DNA from: Pseudoalteromonas sp. H71
GTDB lineage: Bacteria; Pseudomonadota; Gammaproteobacteria; Enterobacterales; Alteromonadaceae
Assembly (NCBI RefSeq): GCF_001468485.1
Contig: NZ_LODI01000024.1
Coordinates: 19,557 to 66,475, forward strand
Direction of reading: 5' to 3'
Length of the DNA: 46,919 bases
The notes beneath the pieces are model-generated. The model was not told where the DNA came from, searched no databases, and saw only the letters and a list, made by a program, of their open reading frames with translations. This document shows, in pieces, positions 27,527-35,566 of the stretch; positions within the stretch are counted from its first letter, which is position 1; each line of letters begins with the position of its first letter. Both the position numbers and the translations under genes were made by a program.

Positions 27527-28459
27527 ATGTTAGATAATTTTTTAACCGGTCTAGAGTTAGACCAACAAGGCGCACTTAATTTATTAAAGCTAGCGCGTGA
27601 TTTAAAAGCAAATCCCGAGAAATACAGCCAAGTACTAGCGGGTAAGTCAGTTGTTACACTATTTGAAAAGCAAAGCCTACGTACACGTTTATCGTTTGAT
27701 ATTGGTATTAATCGTTTAGGTGGCCACGCTGTTTATTTAGATCAGCAAAATGGCGCTATGGGCGCTCGCGAATCGGTAAAAGATTTTGCACTAAATATTT
27801 CTACATGGGCTGACGGTATTGTAGCGCGTGTTAATCAGCACAGTACATTAACAACGTTAGGTGAATACTCCTCTGTGCCTGTGGTTAATAGCTTATGTGA
27901 CTTGTACCACCCGTGCCAAGCACTGGCAGATTTTTTAACCCTTCAAGAAGTGCATGGCGATGTGAGCGAACTTAAAGTGGCTTACCTCGGCGAGGGTAAT
28001 AACGTTACCCATTCATTAATGCTATTAGCGGCAACGCTAGGTACTGATTTTGTTGCTGTTACACCAAAAGGCAGCTCGCCTGATTCGCAAATTCTTAAAA
28101 AGGCTGAGCAAATAGCTGCAATGAACGGCGCATCAGTCATGGTAAGTGACCGTGTAGAAGCGGCGGTTGGCGCAAACGTTGTTTACGCCGATACATGGGT
28201 TTCAATGGGGGACGATACCCCGCTTGAGCAAGTTAAAGAAAAATACATGCCTTATCAGCTAAACCAAGCATTGCTAGATCAAACAGGGGCGACTACGGTA
28301 TTACATTGTCAACCGGCACACCGTGAGTTTGAAATTACTTCTGAGGTAATGGATGGCCCAGCATCTAAAATTATTCAACAAGCAGAAAATCGCATGCATG
28401 CGCAAAATGCTCTGCTAGTTACATTACTAAATCCAAATTTTGTTAAGGAACACCTATGA
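27527..28459 (+). CDS. argF: ornithine carbamoyltransferase
   Basis: Forms citrulline from ornithine and carbamoyl phosphate. 310 residues. The carbamoyl-phosphate loop reads [12 protein letters not shown] (Ser-Leu-Arg-Thr-Arg rather than the commoner Ser-Thr-Arg-Thr-Arg); [27 protein letters not shown] and [11 protein letters not shown] are the other site motifs, with Gln in place of the usual Leu in the last. The start at 27527 has AGGG at 27518-27521, overlapping the argB stop; an in-frame ATG at 27494 inside argB would add 11 unrelated residues. An acetylornithine carbamoyltransferase is unlikely because argE is present and the motifs differ. The stop overlaps argG by four bases. Confidence 0.92.
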   Translation: MLDNFLTGLELDQQGALNLLKLARDLKANPEKYSQVLAGKSVVTLFEKQSLRTRLSFDIGINRLGGHAVYLDQQNGAMGARESVKDFALNISTWADGIVARVNQHSTLTTLGEYSSVPVVNSLCDLYHPCQALADFLTLQEVHGDVSELKVAYLGEGNNVTHSLMLLAATLGTDFVAVTPKGSSPDSQILKKAEQIAAMNGASVMVSDRVEAAVGANVVYADTWVSMGDDTPLEQVKEKYMPYQLNQALLDQTGATTVLHCQPAHREFEITSEVMDGPASKIIQQAENRMHAQNALLVTLLNPNFVKEHL

Positions 28460-29658
28460 GTTCAATTAAAAAAGTCGTTTTAGCCTATTCGGGTGGTCTA
28501 GATACATCGGCTATCGTGCCATGGTTAAAAGAAAACTACGGTTGTGAGGTAATCGCGTTTGTTGCCGATGTAGGCCAAGGCGCAGAAGAGCTTGAAGGCG
28601 TAGAGGCAAAAGCAATTGCTTCGGGCGCATCTGAGTGTTACGTAGTTGACTTAAAAGACGAAATGGTAAGTGACTACATTTACCCAACGCTTAAAACGGG
28701 TTCTATTTACGAAGGTACGTATTTACTTGGTACGTCTATGGCGCGCCCAATTATTGCTAAGGCGCAAGTAGAGATTGCACGTAAAGTAGGGGCTGATGCA
28801 CTTTCACATGGTTGTACGGGTAAAGGTAACGACCAAGTACGTTTTGAATCGTGTTTTGCAGCGCTTGCACCTGAGCTAAAAGTTATTGCGCCATGGCGTG
28901 AGTGGGACTTATCAAGCCGTGAATCACTATTAGATTACTTAGCCGAGCGTGATATTCCGTGTTCTGCTTCAGCAACAAAAATTTACAGCCGTGATGCAAA
29001 CGCATGGCATATTTCGCACGAAGGTGGCGAGCTTGAAGATCCATGGTGTGAGCCTAGCGATCAAGTATGGACCTGGACTAACTCTCCAGAGCAAGCCCCA
29101 GATAAAGCCGAACTTGTAACATTAAAAGTAGTTGAAGGTGAAGTGGTTGCTGTAAATGGCGAAGAGCTTAAACCTTATGATTGTTTAGTTAAATTAAACG
29201 ACATTGCATCACCGCATGGTGTTGGCCGTGTAGATATAGTCGAAAACCGTTTAGTCGGTATGAAATCACGCGGTTGTTACGAAACCCCAGGTGGTACTGT
29301 GATCATGGCGGCGCTTCAAGCAATAGACGAGCTGGTACTTGATAAATCAAGCCGTAAGTGGAAAGAAGTATTAGGCGGCGAATTTTCGCACTTAGTGTAC
29401 GACGGACGTTGGTTTACGCCACTTAAAGATTCTATTTTAGCCGGTGCAGAAGCGCTGTCTACACTAGCAACGGGCGAAGTGGTACTTAAGCTTTATAAAG
29501 GCCAAGTGACTGCGGTTCAGAAAAAATCACCTAACAGCCTATACAGCGAAGACTTTGCAACCTTTGGCGAAGACGATGTGTATGACCAATCACATGCTGA
29601 AGGCTTTATTCGTTTGTTCTCGCTTTCAAGCAGAATTTCGGCGTTGTCTAAAAAGTAA
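28456..29658 (+). CDS. argG: argininosuccinate synthase
   Basis: Condenses citrulline and aspartate with ATP. 400 residues, the short type common in bacteria other than enterics. The PP-loop is [29 protein letters not shown] and [19 protein letters not shown] are conserved substrate segments. ATG overlaps the argF stop. 48 bases follow before argHA, holding a small hairpin. Confidence 0.97.
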   Translation: MSSIKKVVLAYSGGLDTSAIVPWLKENYGCEVIAFVADVGQGAEELEGVEAKAIASGASECYVVDLKDEMVSDYIYPTLKTGSIYEGTYLLGTSMARPIIAKAQVEIARKVGADALSHGCTGKGNDQVRFESCFAALAPELKVIAPWREWDLSSRESLLDYLAERDIPCSASATKIYSRDANAWHISHEGGELEDPWCEPSDQVWTWTNSPEQAPDKAELVTLKVVEGEVVAVNGEELKPYDCLVKLNDIASPHGVGRVDIVENRLVGMKSRGCYETPGGTVIMAALQAIDELVLDKSSRKWKEVLGGEFSHLVYDGRWFTPLKDSILAGAEALSTLATGEVVLKLYKGQVTAVQKKSPNSLYSEDFATFGEDDVYDQSHAEGFIRLFSLSSRISALSKK

Positions 29659-29665
29659 ATTTTAC

Positions 29666-29683
29666 GCCCCTTATAAAAGGGGC
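29666..29683 (+). other. intra-operon hairpin between argG and argHA
   Basis: GCCCCTT and AAGGGGC pair around an ATAA loop in the 48-base gap. There is no T-run, so it is not a terminator by sequence. It may set differential stability of the argG and argHA parts of the message. Confidence 0.45.
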
Positions 29684-29706
29684 ATTACAGGGTTTGGAGA
29701 TATTTC

Positions 29707-31572
29707 ATGGCATTATGGGGCGGACGTTTTTCTACGGGTCCAGACGAGGCGTTTAAGCAATTTAACGACTCTCTTCCATTTGACTACCAATTAGCAGAGC
29801 AAGATATTATTGGCTCTGTGGCATGGGCTGGCGCACTTGAACAAGTGAACGTGTTATCAAGCGATGAGCACAAAGAATTAGTATCGGCATTATACGAGTT
29901 ACTCGAAGAGGTAAAAGCAGATCCAACCGCTGTAGCTACCTCAGGTGCTGAAGATATTCATTCACATGTTGAAGCCGCTTTAATCGAAAAAGTGGGTGAC
30001 CTAGCTAAAAAGTTACACACAGGCCGAAGTCGAAATGACCAAGTGGCCACCGACTTTAGATTATGGTGCCGTGATACTGCCGATCATATTTTAAAAGCCA
30101 TTGCGCAATTAAAAGCTGAATTTGTTGCGTTAGCCGAACGTGAACTGGGGACTATTTTACCAGGTTATACCCATTTACAACGTGCACAACCCGTACTATT
30201 TAGCCACTGGTGTATGGCGTATGTTGAAATGCTAGAACGCGACGAAAGCCGTTTGCAAGACGCTAAAGCCCGTATGAACTATTGTCCGCTAGGCAGTGGC
30301 GCGTTGGCTGGCACTGCTTACCCAATTGACCGCCAAACACTTGCACAAGGGTTAGGTTTCACAGGAGCAACAAAAAATAGCTTGGATGGCGTTTCAGACC
30401 GTGATTTTGTTGTTGAGTTATTAAGTTGTGCTTCAATTTCAATGATTCATTTATCGCGTATGTCTGAAGATTTAATTTTTTATAACTCAGGTGAAGCGGG
30501 CTTTATTGAGCTTGCCGACAATGTTACGTCTGGCTCGTCTTTAATGCCGCAAAAAAAGAACCCAGATGCACTTGAGCTTATTCGTGGTAAAACAGGCCGT
30601 GTATTTGGTGCCTTTAGCGCCATGATGATGACCCTTAAAGCATTACCACTTGCTTATAACAAAGATATGCAAGAAGACAAAGAAGGCATTTTTGATGCGA
30701 TGCCAACATGGCTTGCCTGTATTCATATGGCACAAGCGTGTATTAAAGGCGTAAAAGTAAAAGGTGAGCGTACATTGGCTGCGGCAAAAGGTGGCCATGC
30801 AAATGCAACCGAGCTGGCTGATTACTTAGTGGCTAAAGGGGTACCTTTTAGAGAAGGCCATCATATTGTGGGGGTGTTAGTACAGCTTGCAATAAGTGAG
30901 GATAAAACGCTTGAGGAGCTCTCACTTGAGCAATATAAATCAGTAAATGATGTATTTGAAGACGACGTTTATCCGGTACTTGAAATAGACGCCTGTATTA
31001 AAGCGCGTCAAGCAATTGGCGGTACCTCTATTGAGCAAGTCACTAGCGCAATTAAAGCAGCCAAAAAAAAACAGCAGATAACGGTTCGTGATGCCAACCT
31101 AGACGACGTTGAATCCATTGCAAAACTTATTCAACATTGGGCAACCGTCGGCGAAAATTTGCCGCGTGCAAAAAGTGATATGGTGCATTCAATTAATGAA
31201 TTTGCTGTAACCGAAATAGACGGCAAGGTGTCGGGCTGTGCATCGCTGTATATATACGATACAGGCCTTGCAGAGATACGCTCTTTGGGTATTGACCCGC
31301 AAAGTGCGGTGACTGGGCAAGGGCGGCAATTAGTTGACCATTTGCTAATAAAAGCCAAAAAATTGGCACTTAATCGCGTAATTGTACTTACGCGCGTGCC
31401 AGACTTTTTTGAAAAACAAGATTTTGCTTTTTGCAGTAAAGACAGCCTGCCTGAAAAAGTAATGAAAGATTGTGAATTGTGCCTTCGTAAAGAAAACTGC
31501 GACGAAGTAGCAATGGAATATATTTTAAAGCCAAGTAATAAAGCGGCGATCCCGTGTAAATTCGTGGCTTAA
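29707..31572 (+). CDS. argHA: argininosuccinate lyase / N-acetylglutamate synthase fusion
   Basis: Bifunctional: residues 1 to about 450 are ArgH (fumarase superfamily), which splits argininosuccinate to arginine and fumarate; residues about 457-621 are a GNAT acetyltransferase serving as N-acetylglutamate synthase (ArgA). ArgH landmarks are [34 protein letters not shown] and [20 protein letters not shown]. The GNAT part has [15 protein letters not shown], then [26 protein letters not shown] as the acetyl-CoA loop. Such argH(A) fusions are known in marine gammaproteobacteria (Moritella, Vibrio, Pseudoalteromonas). The domain junction is coded by nine consecutive As (31063-31071). The start has GGTTTGGAG before it. 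Last gene of the arg operon. Confidence 0.95.
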   Translation: MALWGGRFSTGPDEAFKQFNDSLPFDYQLAEQDIIGSVAWAGALEQVNVLSSDEHKELVSALYELLEEVKADPTAVATSGAEDIHSHVEAALIEKVGDLAKKLHTGRSRNDQVATDFRLWCRDTADHILKAIAQLKAEFVALAERELGTILPGYTHLQRAQPVLFSHWCMAYVEMLERDESRLQDAKARMNYCPLGSGALAGTAYPIDRQTLAQGLGFTGATKNSLDGVSDRDFVVELLSCASISMIHLSRMSEDLIFYNSGEAGFIELADNVTSGSSLMPQKKNPDALELIRGKTGRVFGAFSAMMMTLKALPLAYNKDMQEDKEGIFDAMPTWLACIHMAQACIKGVKVKGERTLAAAKGGHANATELADYLVAKGVPFREGHHIVGVLVQLAISEDKTLEELSLEQYKSVNDVFEDDVYPVLEIDACIKARQAIGGTSIEQVTSAIKAAKKKQQITVRDANLDDVESIAKLIQHWATVGENLPRAKSDMVHSINEFAVTEIDGKVSGCASLYIYDTGLAEIRSLGIDPQSAVTGQGRQLVDHLLIKAKKLALNRVIVLTRVPDFFEKQDFAFCSKDSLPEKVMKDCELCLRKENCDEVAMEYILKPSNKAAIPCKFVA

Positions 31573-31584
31573 ACTCCCTGGATA

Positions 31585-31618
31585 CAAAAAACGTACGGTT
31601 ACCCCTGTGCGTTTTTTT
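31585..31618 (+). terminator. terminator of the arg operon
   Basis: ACGTAC (31591-31596) pairs with GTGCGT (31607-31612; one G-T wobble) around a 10-base loop, with an A-run before and seven Ts after. Confidence 0.75.
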
Positions 31619-31831
31619 ATGCCTGAGTTTGTCTGGTCGGATGTGTTTTGGTTGTTTCAATTACTAGTAATTTACTTAAAAATAATATTTAAATAAAAGT
31701 TGGTATATAGCTTGCTAATAGTTACGTAGTTATAAAATAGCAACTACCACCATGAGTAGTGCATATACCTACACAATGGTGTGATTTAGTTTTACGCCAA
31801 TTAAATTTAAACTTTTATAAGGATCAATTAC

Positions 31832-32032
31832 ATGCAAATTTCAGCTAATAACCAAGTGCAAATGCAAGCATACAACAAAACACAACAATTACAGCCTTTG
31901 GCTCAACAAACTGCTAGCACTAAAACCCTACAATCTGATACAGTAAGTTTCTCGCAAGAAGGTTTAAGTGCGGCAAGTGTTGATTTACAGCGTGCTGGTG
32001 TTTTGCCACCTGACATGATTAAACCAAAGTGA
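31832..32032 (+). CDS. small protein of unknown function preceding the membrane-protein array
   Basis: 66 residues, glutamine-rich at the start (about 12 Gln in the first 30 residues), no membrane segment, no cysteine, ending in PPDMIKPK. The middle, SDTVSFSQEG, resembles short DTVxLS motifs in other small uncharacterised marine proteins, but I cannot name a family. AAGGA at 31821-31825 is a good ribosome site, which is the main support that it is real. It lies 16 bases before the first membrane-protein gene and may be cotranscribed with it. The 200 bases before it show no clear promoter to me. Confidence 0.6.
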   Translation: MQISANNQVQMQAYNKTQQLQPLAQQTASTKTLQSDTVSFSQEGLSAASVDLQRAGVLPPDMIKPK

Positions 32033-32048
32033 TAATTTAAGGCGTTAG

Positions 32049-32582
32049 ATGTTATTACAAGAGTTATTTGGGCTGTTTTCTCTCTCCGCATTTTTTATGT
32101 GGGGGTTTTTAATGGCTTTTTTTTTTAATGTATTTGTTTACTCACTGGATGTAAAAAGAGACACGACCCTTTTGGTCAGTTCTTTGGTTATGATGTGTTC
32201 ATACACCTTATCAGATTACTTTTTTACTTGGCTTTCTTTTAAAAATTCATTCTACTTAAATTTCGCCTTATATGATATCGCTACAATTATCGCTCTTCTG
32301 TGCTTATACAAAATAGTAAAAAAAACCACGCCATCTTTTTTATATTTAGTATTAGGCTTAAGCATTAATACTATTTTATTTTTATTAATGCATTTAGACA
32401 CTGACATTTATGAAAATAAACATCATTGGTGGTTTTGGGAGGTTTATATGTACGCTATGAACTCAATAGATTTTATTATGATTGTAGCTATAATAGTTGA
32501 TAGAGATATTTTAGGGCTTCATAAACTTAAGAATACAATCAGCACATTACTAAACCCAAGCGCCAATTCAAATGTGCCCTAG
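32049..32582 (+). CDS. array membrane protein, copy 1 (divergent)
   Basis: 177 residues, the first of seven homologous membrane proteins. Five hydrophobic segments at about 10-30, 42-60, 70-88, 97-115 and 128-150. It keeps the family landmarks: SYTL after the second helix start, YDIATI in helix 3, LGLSINTILFLLMHLD in helix 4, WWFWEVY, and a basic tail beginning DRDILGLHKLKN. It is the most diverged copy together with copy 2, has a longer tail (ISTLLNPSANSNVP) and is separated from the rest by 353 bases that include a dead copy. AAGG at 32039-32042 is its ribosome site. Function unknown. Confidence 0.75.
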   Translation: MLLQELFGLFSLSAFFMWGFLMAFFFNVFVYSLDVKRDTTLLVSSLVMMCSYTLSDYFFTWLSFKNSFYLNFALYDIATIIALLCLYKIVKKTTPSFLYLVLGLSINTILFLLMHLDTDIYENKHHWWFWEVYMYAMNSIDFIMIVAIIVDRDILGLHKLKNTISTLLNPSANSNVP

Positions 32583-32800
32583 CTTAAAATTCATTTTTAT
32601 TTTTGCGATGAAAAAACGTCAAAGCATACATCAAAGTGCGGTAACTTTCCTCCAAGTGACTATGGTACGACTACCAGCCATTATAAAGTATTAATCCACT
32701 GTCACTCAGCTTTAGACTGTAAAATAAAAGCATACTCCTTAAATTTGGTAAACAACAAAATCATGAAACGCTTTAAAACTAGCCCCAACTATCTACGTAA
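32583..32800 (+). other. intergenic stretch between array copies 1 and 2
   Basis: 218 bases with many stops in all frames and no structure I recognise. No T-run terminator for copy 1 is evident. The relic of another copy follows directly. Confidence 0.5.
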
Positions 32801-32874
32801 ATTAGCGCATTAGTACAATGGGGTATTTTTTAATGTCTTTTTTGTCCTACTTGGTTTTAAGCATATATAAACCC
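32801..32874 (+). pseudogene. relic of an eighth array copy, frameshifted
   Basis: Read in pieces, this DNA encodes ISALVQWG and then, after a 2-base insertion (TA in the GGGGTATTTTTT stretch), LMSFLSYLVLSIYKP. Copy 2 reads IGALVQWG-FLMAFLYSFVSSINKP at the same place, so about 24 codons of helix 1 and the following loop are recognisable. Upstream a TAA interrupts the frame; downstream the similarity fades after the Lys-Pro. It ends 61 bases before copy 2. Seen by eye at both DNA and protein level. Confidence 0.8.
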
Positions 32875-32935
32875 ATCCAATTAAATATGTACTTACCGGC
32901 CAGAACTGTCGGCTCTTACTATGTAAGCGATTGCC

Positions 32936-33442
32936 ATGTTAGATGACCTAGTATTAAGTCCAGATGTAAGTTTTTATATTGGGGCATTGGTGCAGTGGGG
33001 TTTTTTAATGGCTTTTTTGTACTCATTCGTTTCTAGCATTAATAAGCCTGACAAAAAGCGTGTTTGGTTATCGCTAGTGATGACTGTTTCATATCTATCA
33101 AGCCTTTTTATAGATATTCAAACAGTACTGTACCTCGATTTTTTTTATTTTGATATGGCCACTATTTTTGCCCTAGTGGTACTTAATTTAATTATTAAAG
33201 AGAGGCTTATATTTGCCTATTTATTAGTGGGACTCTCAGTGAATGCCATCCTATTTTTAGGAATGCATTTAGATACTGTGGTTTATAACAACTACGAGCC
33301 TTGGCTTTTTACAATAGTTTATTCTTGGCTAGTTAACTTTAACGACTTTGCTATGGTTGCTGTTTTTTTCATTAAAAAAGATTTCTTAGGTTTAGTTAAA
33401 GCAAAATTATGCATATATAAAAAATTGAGTCGAAGTGTATAA
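32936..33442 (+). CDS. array membrane protein, copy 2 (divergent)
   Basis: 168 residues, same five-helix plan: helix 1 ALVQWGFLMAFLYSFV, basic loop INKPDKKR, helix 2 with VSYL, helix 3 with FDMATI, helix 4 LVGLSVNAILFLGMHLD, helix 5 ending in the basic tail KKDFLGLVKAKLCIYKK. It has the acidic-aromatic loop YEPWLF where others have WWxW. The ribosome site is weak. The stop TAA is followed immediately by the ATG of copy 3, so copies 2-7 form one chain without gaps. Function unknown. Confidence 0.78.
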   Translation: MLDDLVLSPDVSFYIGALVQWGFLMAFLYSFVSSINKPDKKRVWLSLVMTVSYLSSLFIDIQTVLYLDFFYFDMATIFALVVLNLIIKERLIFAYLLVGLSVNAILFLGMHLDTVVYNNYEPWLFTIVYSWLVNFNDFAMVAVFFIKKDFLGLVKAKLCIYKKLSRSV

Positions 33443-33976
33443 ATGCTTGAACATGCAACATTAATACTTGGTTCAATCAACGCCCATTTGAGTATTTTTA
33501 TCACATGGCTTTTTGCTTTTGCATTTCTTTATAATTTAACAATAAGCATAAATGTTAAAAACAGAAGCGTTATGTTCCTGTCTTTAATAATGATGGTGTC
33601 TTATACGCTGACCTTAATAATGGGAAAAGCGCAAGTAATTATTACGACTTCGTTTTATTTAGATTTTGCTCTATCTGACGTGGTTGCTATTTTTGCAATC
33701 GTGACCTTTTCACACTTTTACAAAGCGCCTTACTCAATTGCATATTATTATCTTACTCTTGGTTTGAGTCTTAACGCTATGCTGTTTTTGGTTATGCATT
33801 ACGATTATGCTGTTTTGGCTAATTATGATTATTGGTGGGTTTGGGGGTTGTATGCTATTGGACAGGTTTCTAGTGATATAATAATGGCTTTAGTTCTCAT
33901 TATGAACAAAGATATTTTAGGTTTGGTTAAATTGAAAAATGTTGTGTTGAATCTAAAAGCACCGGTGGCTAGGTAA
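33443..33976 (+). CDS. array membrane protein, copy 3
   Basis: 177 residues. Intermediate between the diverged copies 1-2 and the close group 4-7: N-terminus MLEHATLILG is unlike the MGS/MGN start of the later copies, but the second half (LGLSLNAMLFLVMHYD, YWWVWGLY, NKDILGLVKLKNVVLN) matches them well. Loop 1 reads INVKNRSVM. The final bases (CCGGTGGCTAGGTAATG) are repeated almost exactly at the end of copy 4. Stop and next start overlap by one base. Function unknown. Confidence 0.8.
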   Translation: MLEHATLILGSINAHLSIFITWLFAFAFLYNLTISINVKNRSVMFLSLIMMVSYTLTLIMGKAQVIITTSFYLDFALSDVVAIFAIVTFSHFYKAPYSIAYYYLTLGLSLNAMLFLVMHYDYAVLANYDYWWVWGLYAIGQVSSDIIMALVLIMNKDILGLVKLKNVVLNLKAPVAR

Positions 33977-34506
33977 TGGGGAGTTTTTTGGAGGACTTCT
34001 TTTGGAGTCTCGCTGAAATTAGCGAGCTCTTAGGCATACTTATTACATGGTTATTTGTTTTTACATTTTTATATAACTTGTCTGCTGCTATTAATAAACC
34101 TGACAATAGCCGCACTCAACTGTCATTCATTATGATGGTTTCTTATACGTTGAGTTTGTACATAGACATGTATACTCCATTACTGTATCTACAATTATTT
34201 GCCTTTGATGTGGTCACTATTGCCGTTATTTTTATCTGGCGGTTGTGCTTAGGTAAAGTAATCCCTATTGGCTTTTATTATTTAATCGTTGGGCTGTGCA
34301 TTAACGCATCGCTTTTTATGGCCATGCATATTGATATAATGGTAAATCTAAATTACGAATTTTGGTGGTTGTGGATGCTTTATGGCTTTTCAACACTTAT
34401 TGTTGACTTCATAATGGCTGTAGTACTTATTGCTAATAAAGATATTTTAGGGTTGGTCAAATTAAAAAATATTTTACTGAATCGTAAAATACCGGTGGCT
34501 AGGTAA
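33976..34506 (+). CDS. array membrane protein, copy 4
   Basis: 176 residues, a member of the close group. Predicted helices at about 20-38, 49-63, 70-88, 96-115 and 127-150. Positive residues fall in loop 1 (INKPDNSR), after helix 3 (WRLCLGK) and in the tail (NKDILGLVKLKN..NRK); acidic residues fall in the other loops, so the N-terminus should be periplasmic and the C-terminus cytoplasmic. Residues 20-54 are identical to copy 5. AGG before the overlapping TAATG can serve as ribosome site. Function unknown. Confidence 0.82.
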   Translation: MGSFLEDFFWSLAEISELLGILITWLFVFTFLYNLSAAINKPDNSRTQLSFIMMVSYTLSLYIDMYTPLLYLQLFAFDVVTIAVIFIWRLCLGKVIPIGFYYLIVGLCINASLFMAMHIDIMVNLNYEFWWLWMLYGFSTLIVDFIMAVVLIANKDILGLVKLKNILLNRKIPVAR

Positions 34507-35036
34507 TGGGTAGTGTTTTGGAAAACATTTTTTTTAGCCTCGCTGAAATTGCTGAGCCCTTTGGCATACTCATTACATGGCTATTTGTTTTTACATTTTT
34601 GTATAACTTGTCTGCGGCTATTAATAAACCTGATAATAGCCGCACTCAACTGTCATTCATTATGATGATTTCGTATTCGTTGAATTTGTACATAGATGCA
34701 TATACGCCATCAGTTCATTTACAGTTATTTGCCTTTGATGTTGTCACTATTGTCGTTATTTTTATTTGGCGACTGTACTTTGGTAAGGTTATCCCTATTG
34801 GCTTTTATTATTTGATAGTAGGTCTCACTATAAATGCGACTCTCTTTATGGCGCTATATATTGAATCAATTGTAAAGCTATATGATGGATATTGGTGGTT
34901 ATGGGGAGTTTACGGATCAGTTATGCCACTTGTCGATTTAATTATGGCTGTAGTACTTATTGCCAATAAAGATTTTTTAGGGGTAGTTAAATTAAAAAAT
35001 AGTATGTTAAATCGTAAAACACAGGCAGTTATGTAA
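34506..35036 (+). CDS. array membrane protein, copy 5 (altered helix-4 motif)
   Basis: 176 residues, closest to copy 4 (35 identical residues in a row, 20-54). It alone lacks the helix-4 Met-His-x-Asp: the family's ASLFMAMHID is here ATLFMALYIE, so both the His and the Asp are changed (Tyr, Glu). The rest is standard: FDVVTI, YYLIVGLTINA, YWWLWGVYG, DLIMAVVLIANKDFLGVVKLKN. TAATG overlaps on both sides. If the His is functional, this copy may be inactive or changed in specificity. Confidence 0.82.
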   Translation: MGSVLENIFFSLAEIAEPFGILITWLFVFTFLYNLSAAINKPDNSRTQLSFIMMISYSLNLYIDAYTPSVHLQLFAFDVVTIVVIFIWRLYFGKVIPIGFYYLIVGLTINATLFMALYIESIVKLYDGYWWLWGVYGSVMPLVDLIMAVVLIANKDFLGVVKLKNSMLNRKTQAVM

Positions 35037-35566
35037 TGGGGAATAGATTGGAAGACTTCTTCTGGTTTATGGTCTCTATCGGTGAGCTTTATGGAATTTT
35101 TATTGCTTGGCTGTTTGTTTTCACTTTTTTATATAACTTGTCTGCGGCTATTAATAAAACCGATAATAGCCGAACTCAACTTTCATTCATTATGATGGTT
35201 TCTTATACGTTGAGTTTATATATAGATATAAGCCAATACTCTGTCCACCTTCAGGTGTTAGCTTTTGATGTAGTTACCATTGCCGTTATTTTTATTTGGC
35301 GTTTTTGTTTTGTCAAAGTACCTCCCATTGCTTTTTACTATTTAATTGCAGGGCTATGCATTAACGCATCGCTTTTTTTGGCCATGCATATCGATAATGG
35401 AATCAATCAGAATTACAAATTTTGGTGGTTATGGGGGGTATACTGTTTATTGATGCCTTTTGACGAATTAGTCATGGCTTTAGTACTCATTATTAATAAA
35501 GATATTTTAGGCTTGGTTAAATTAAAAAACAGTCTATTCAATCGTAAAAAACAGGTTTCTGTTTAA
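35036..35566 (+). CDS. array membrane protein, copy 6
   Basis: 176 residues of the close group. It shares with copy 7 the N-terminal DFFWxMVSIG and the loop INKTDNS (Thr where copies 4-5 have Pro), and with copy 4 the block SFIMMVSYTLSLYID and GLCINASLF-AMHID. This mosaic sharing suggests recombination among copies. Helix 5 differs most: CLLMPFDELVMALVLI. Tail NKDILGLVKLKNSLFNRKKQ. Function unknown. Confidence 0.82.
   Translation: MGNRLEDFFWFMVSIGELYGIFIAWLFVFTFLYNLSAAINKTDNSRTQLSFIMMVSYTLSLYIDISQYSVHLQVLAFDVVTIAVIFIWRFCFVKVPPIAFYYLIAGLCINASLFLAMHIDNGINQNYKFWWLWGVYCLLMPFDELVMALVLIINKDILGLVKLKNSLFNRKKQVSV

Noticed and set aside
27527..28459. Acetylornithine carbamoyltransferase instead of ArgF, because of the SLRTR loop
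   Set aside because: argE is present to make ornithine, and the other motifs fit ornithine carbamoyltransferase; Leu at this position also occurs in true ArgF proteins as far as I know.
31712..31736. Promoter for the small Gln-rich gene (TTGCTA and TATAAA)
   Set aside because: The spacing is 13 bases, too short for a sigma-70 promoter.
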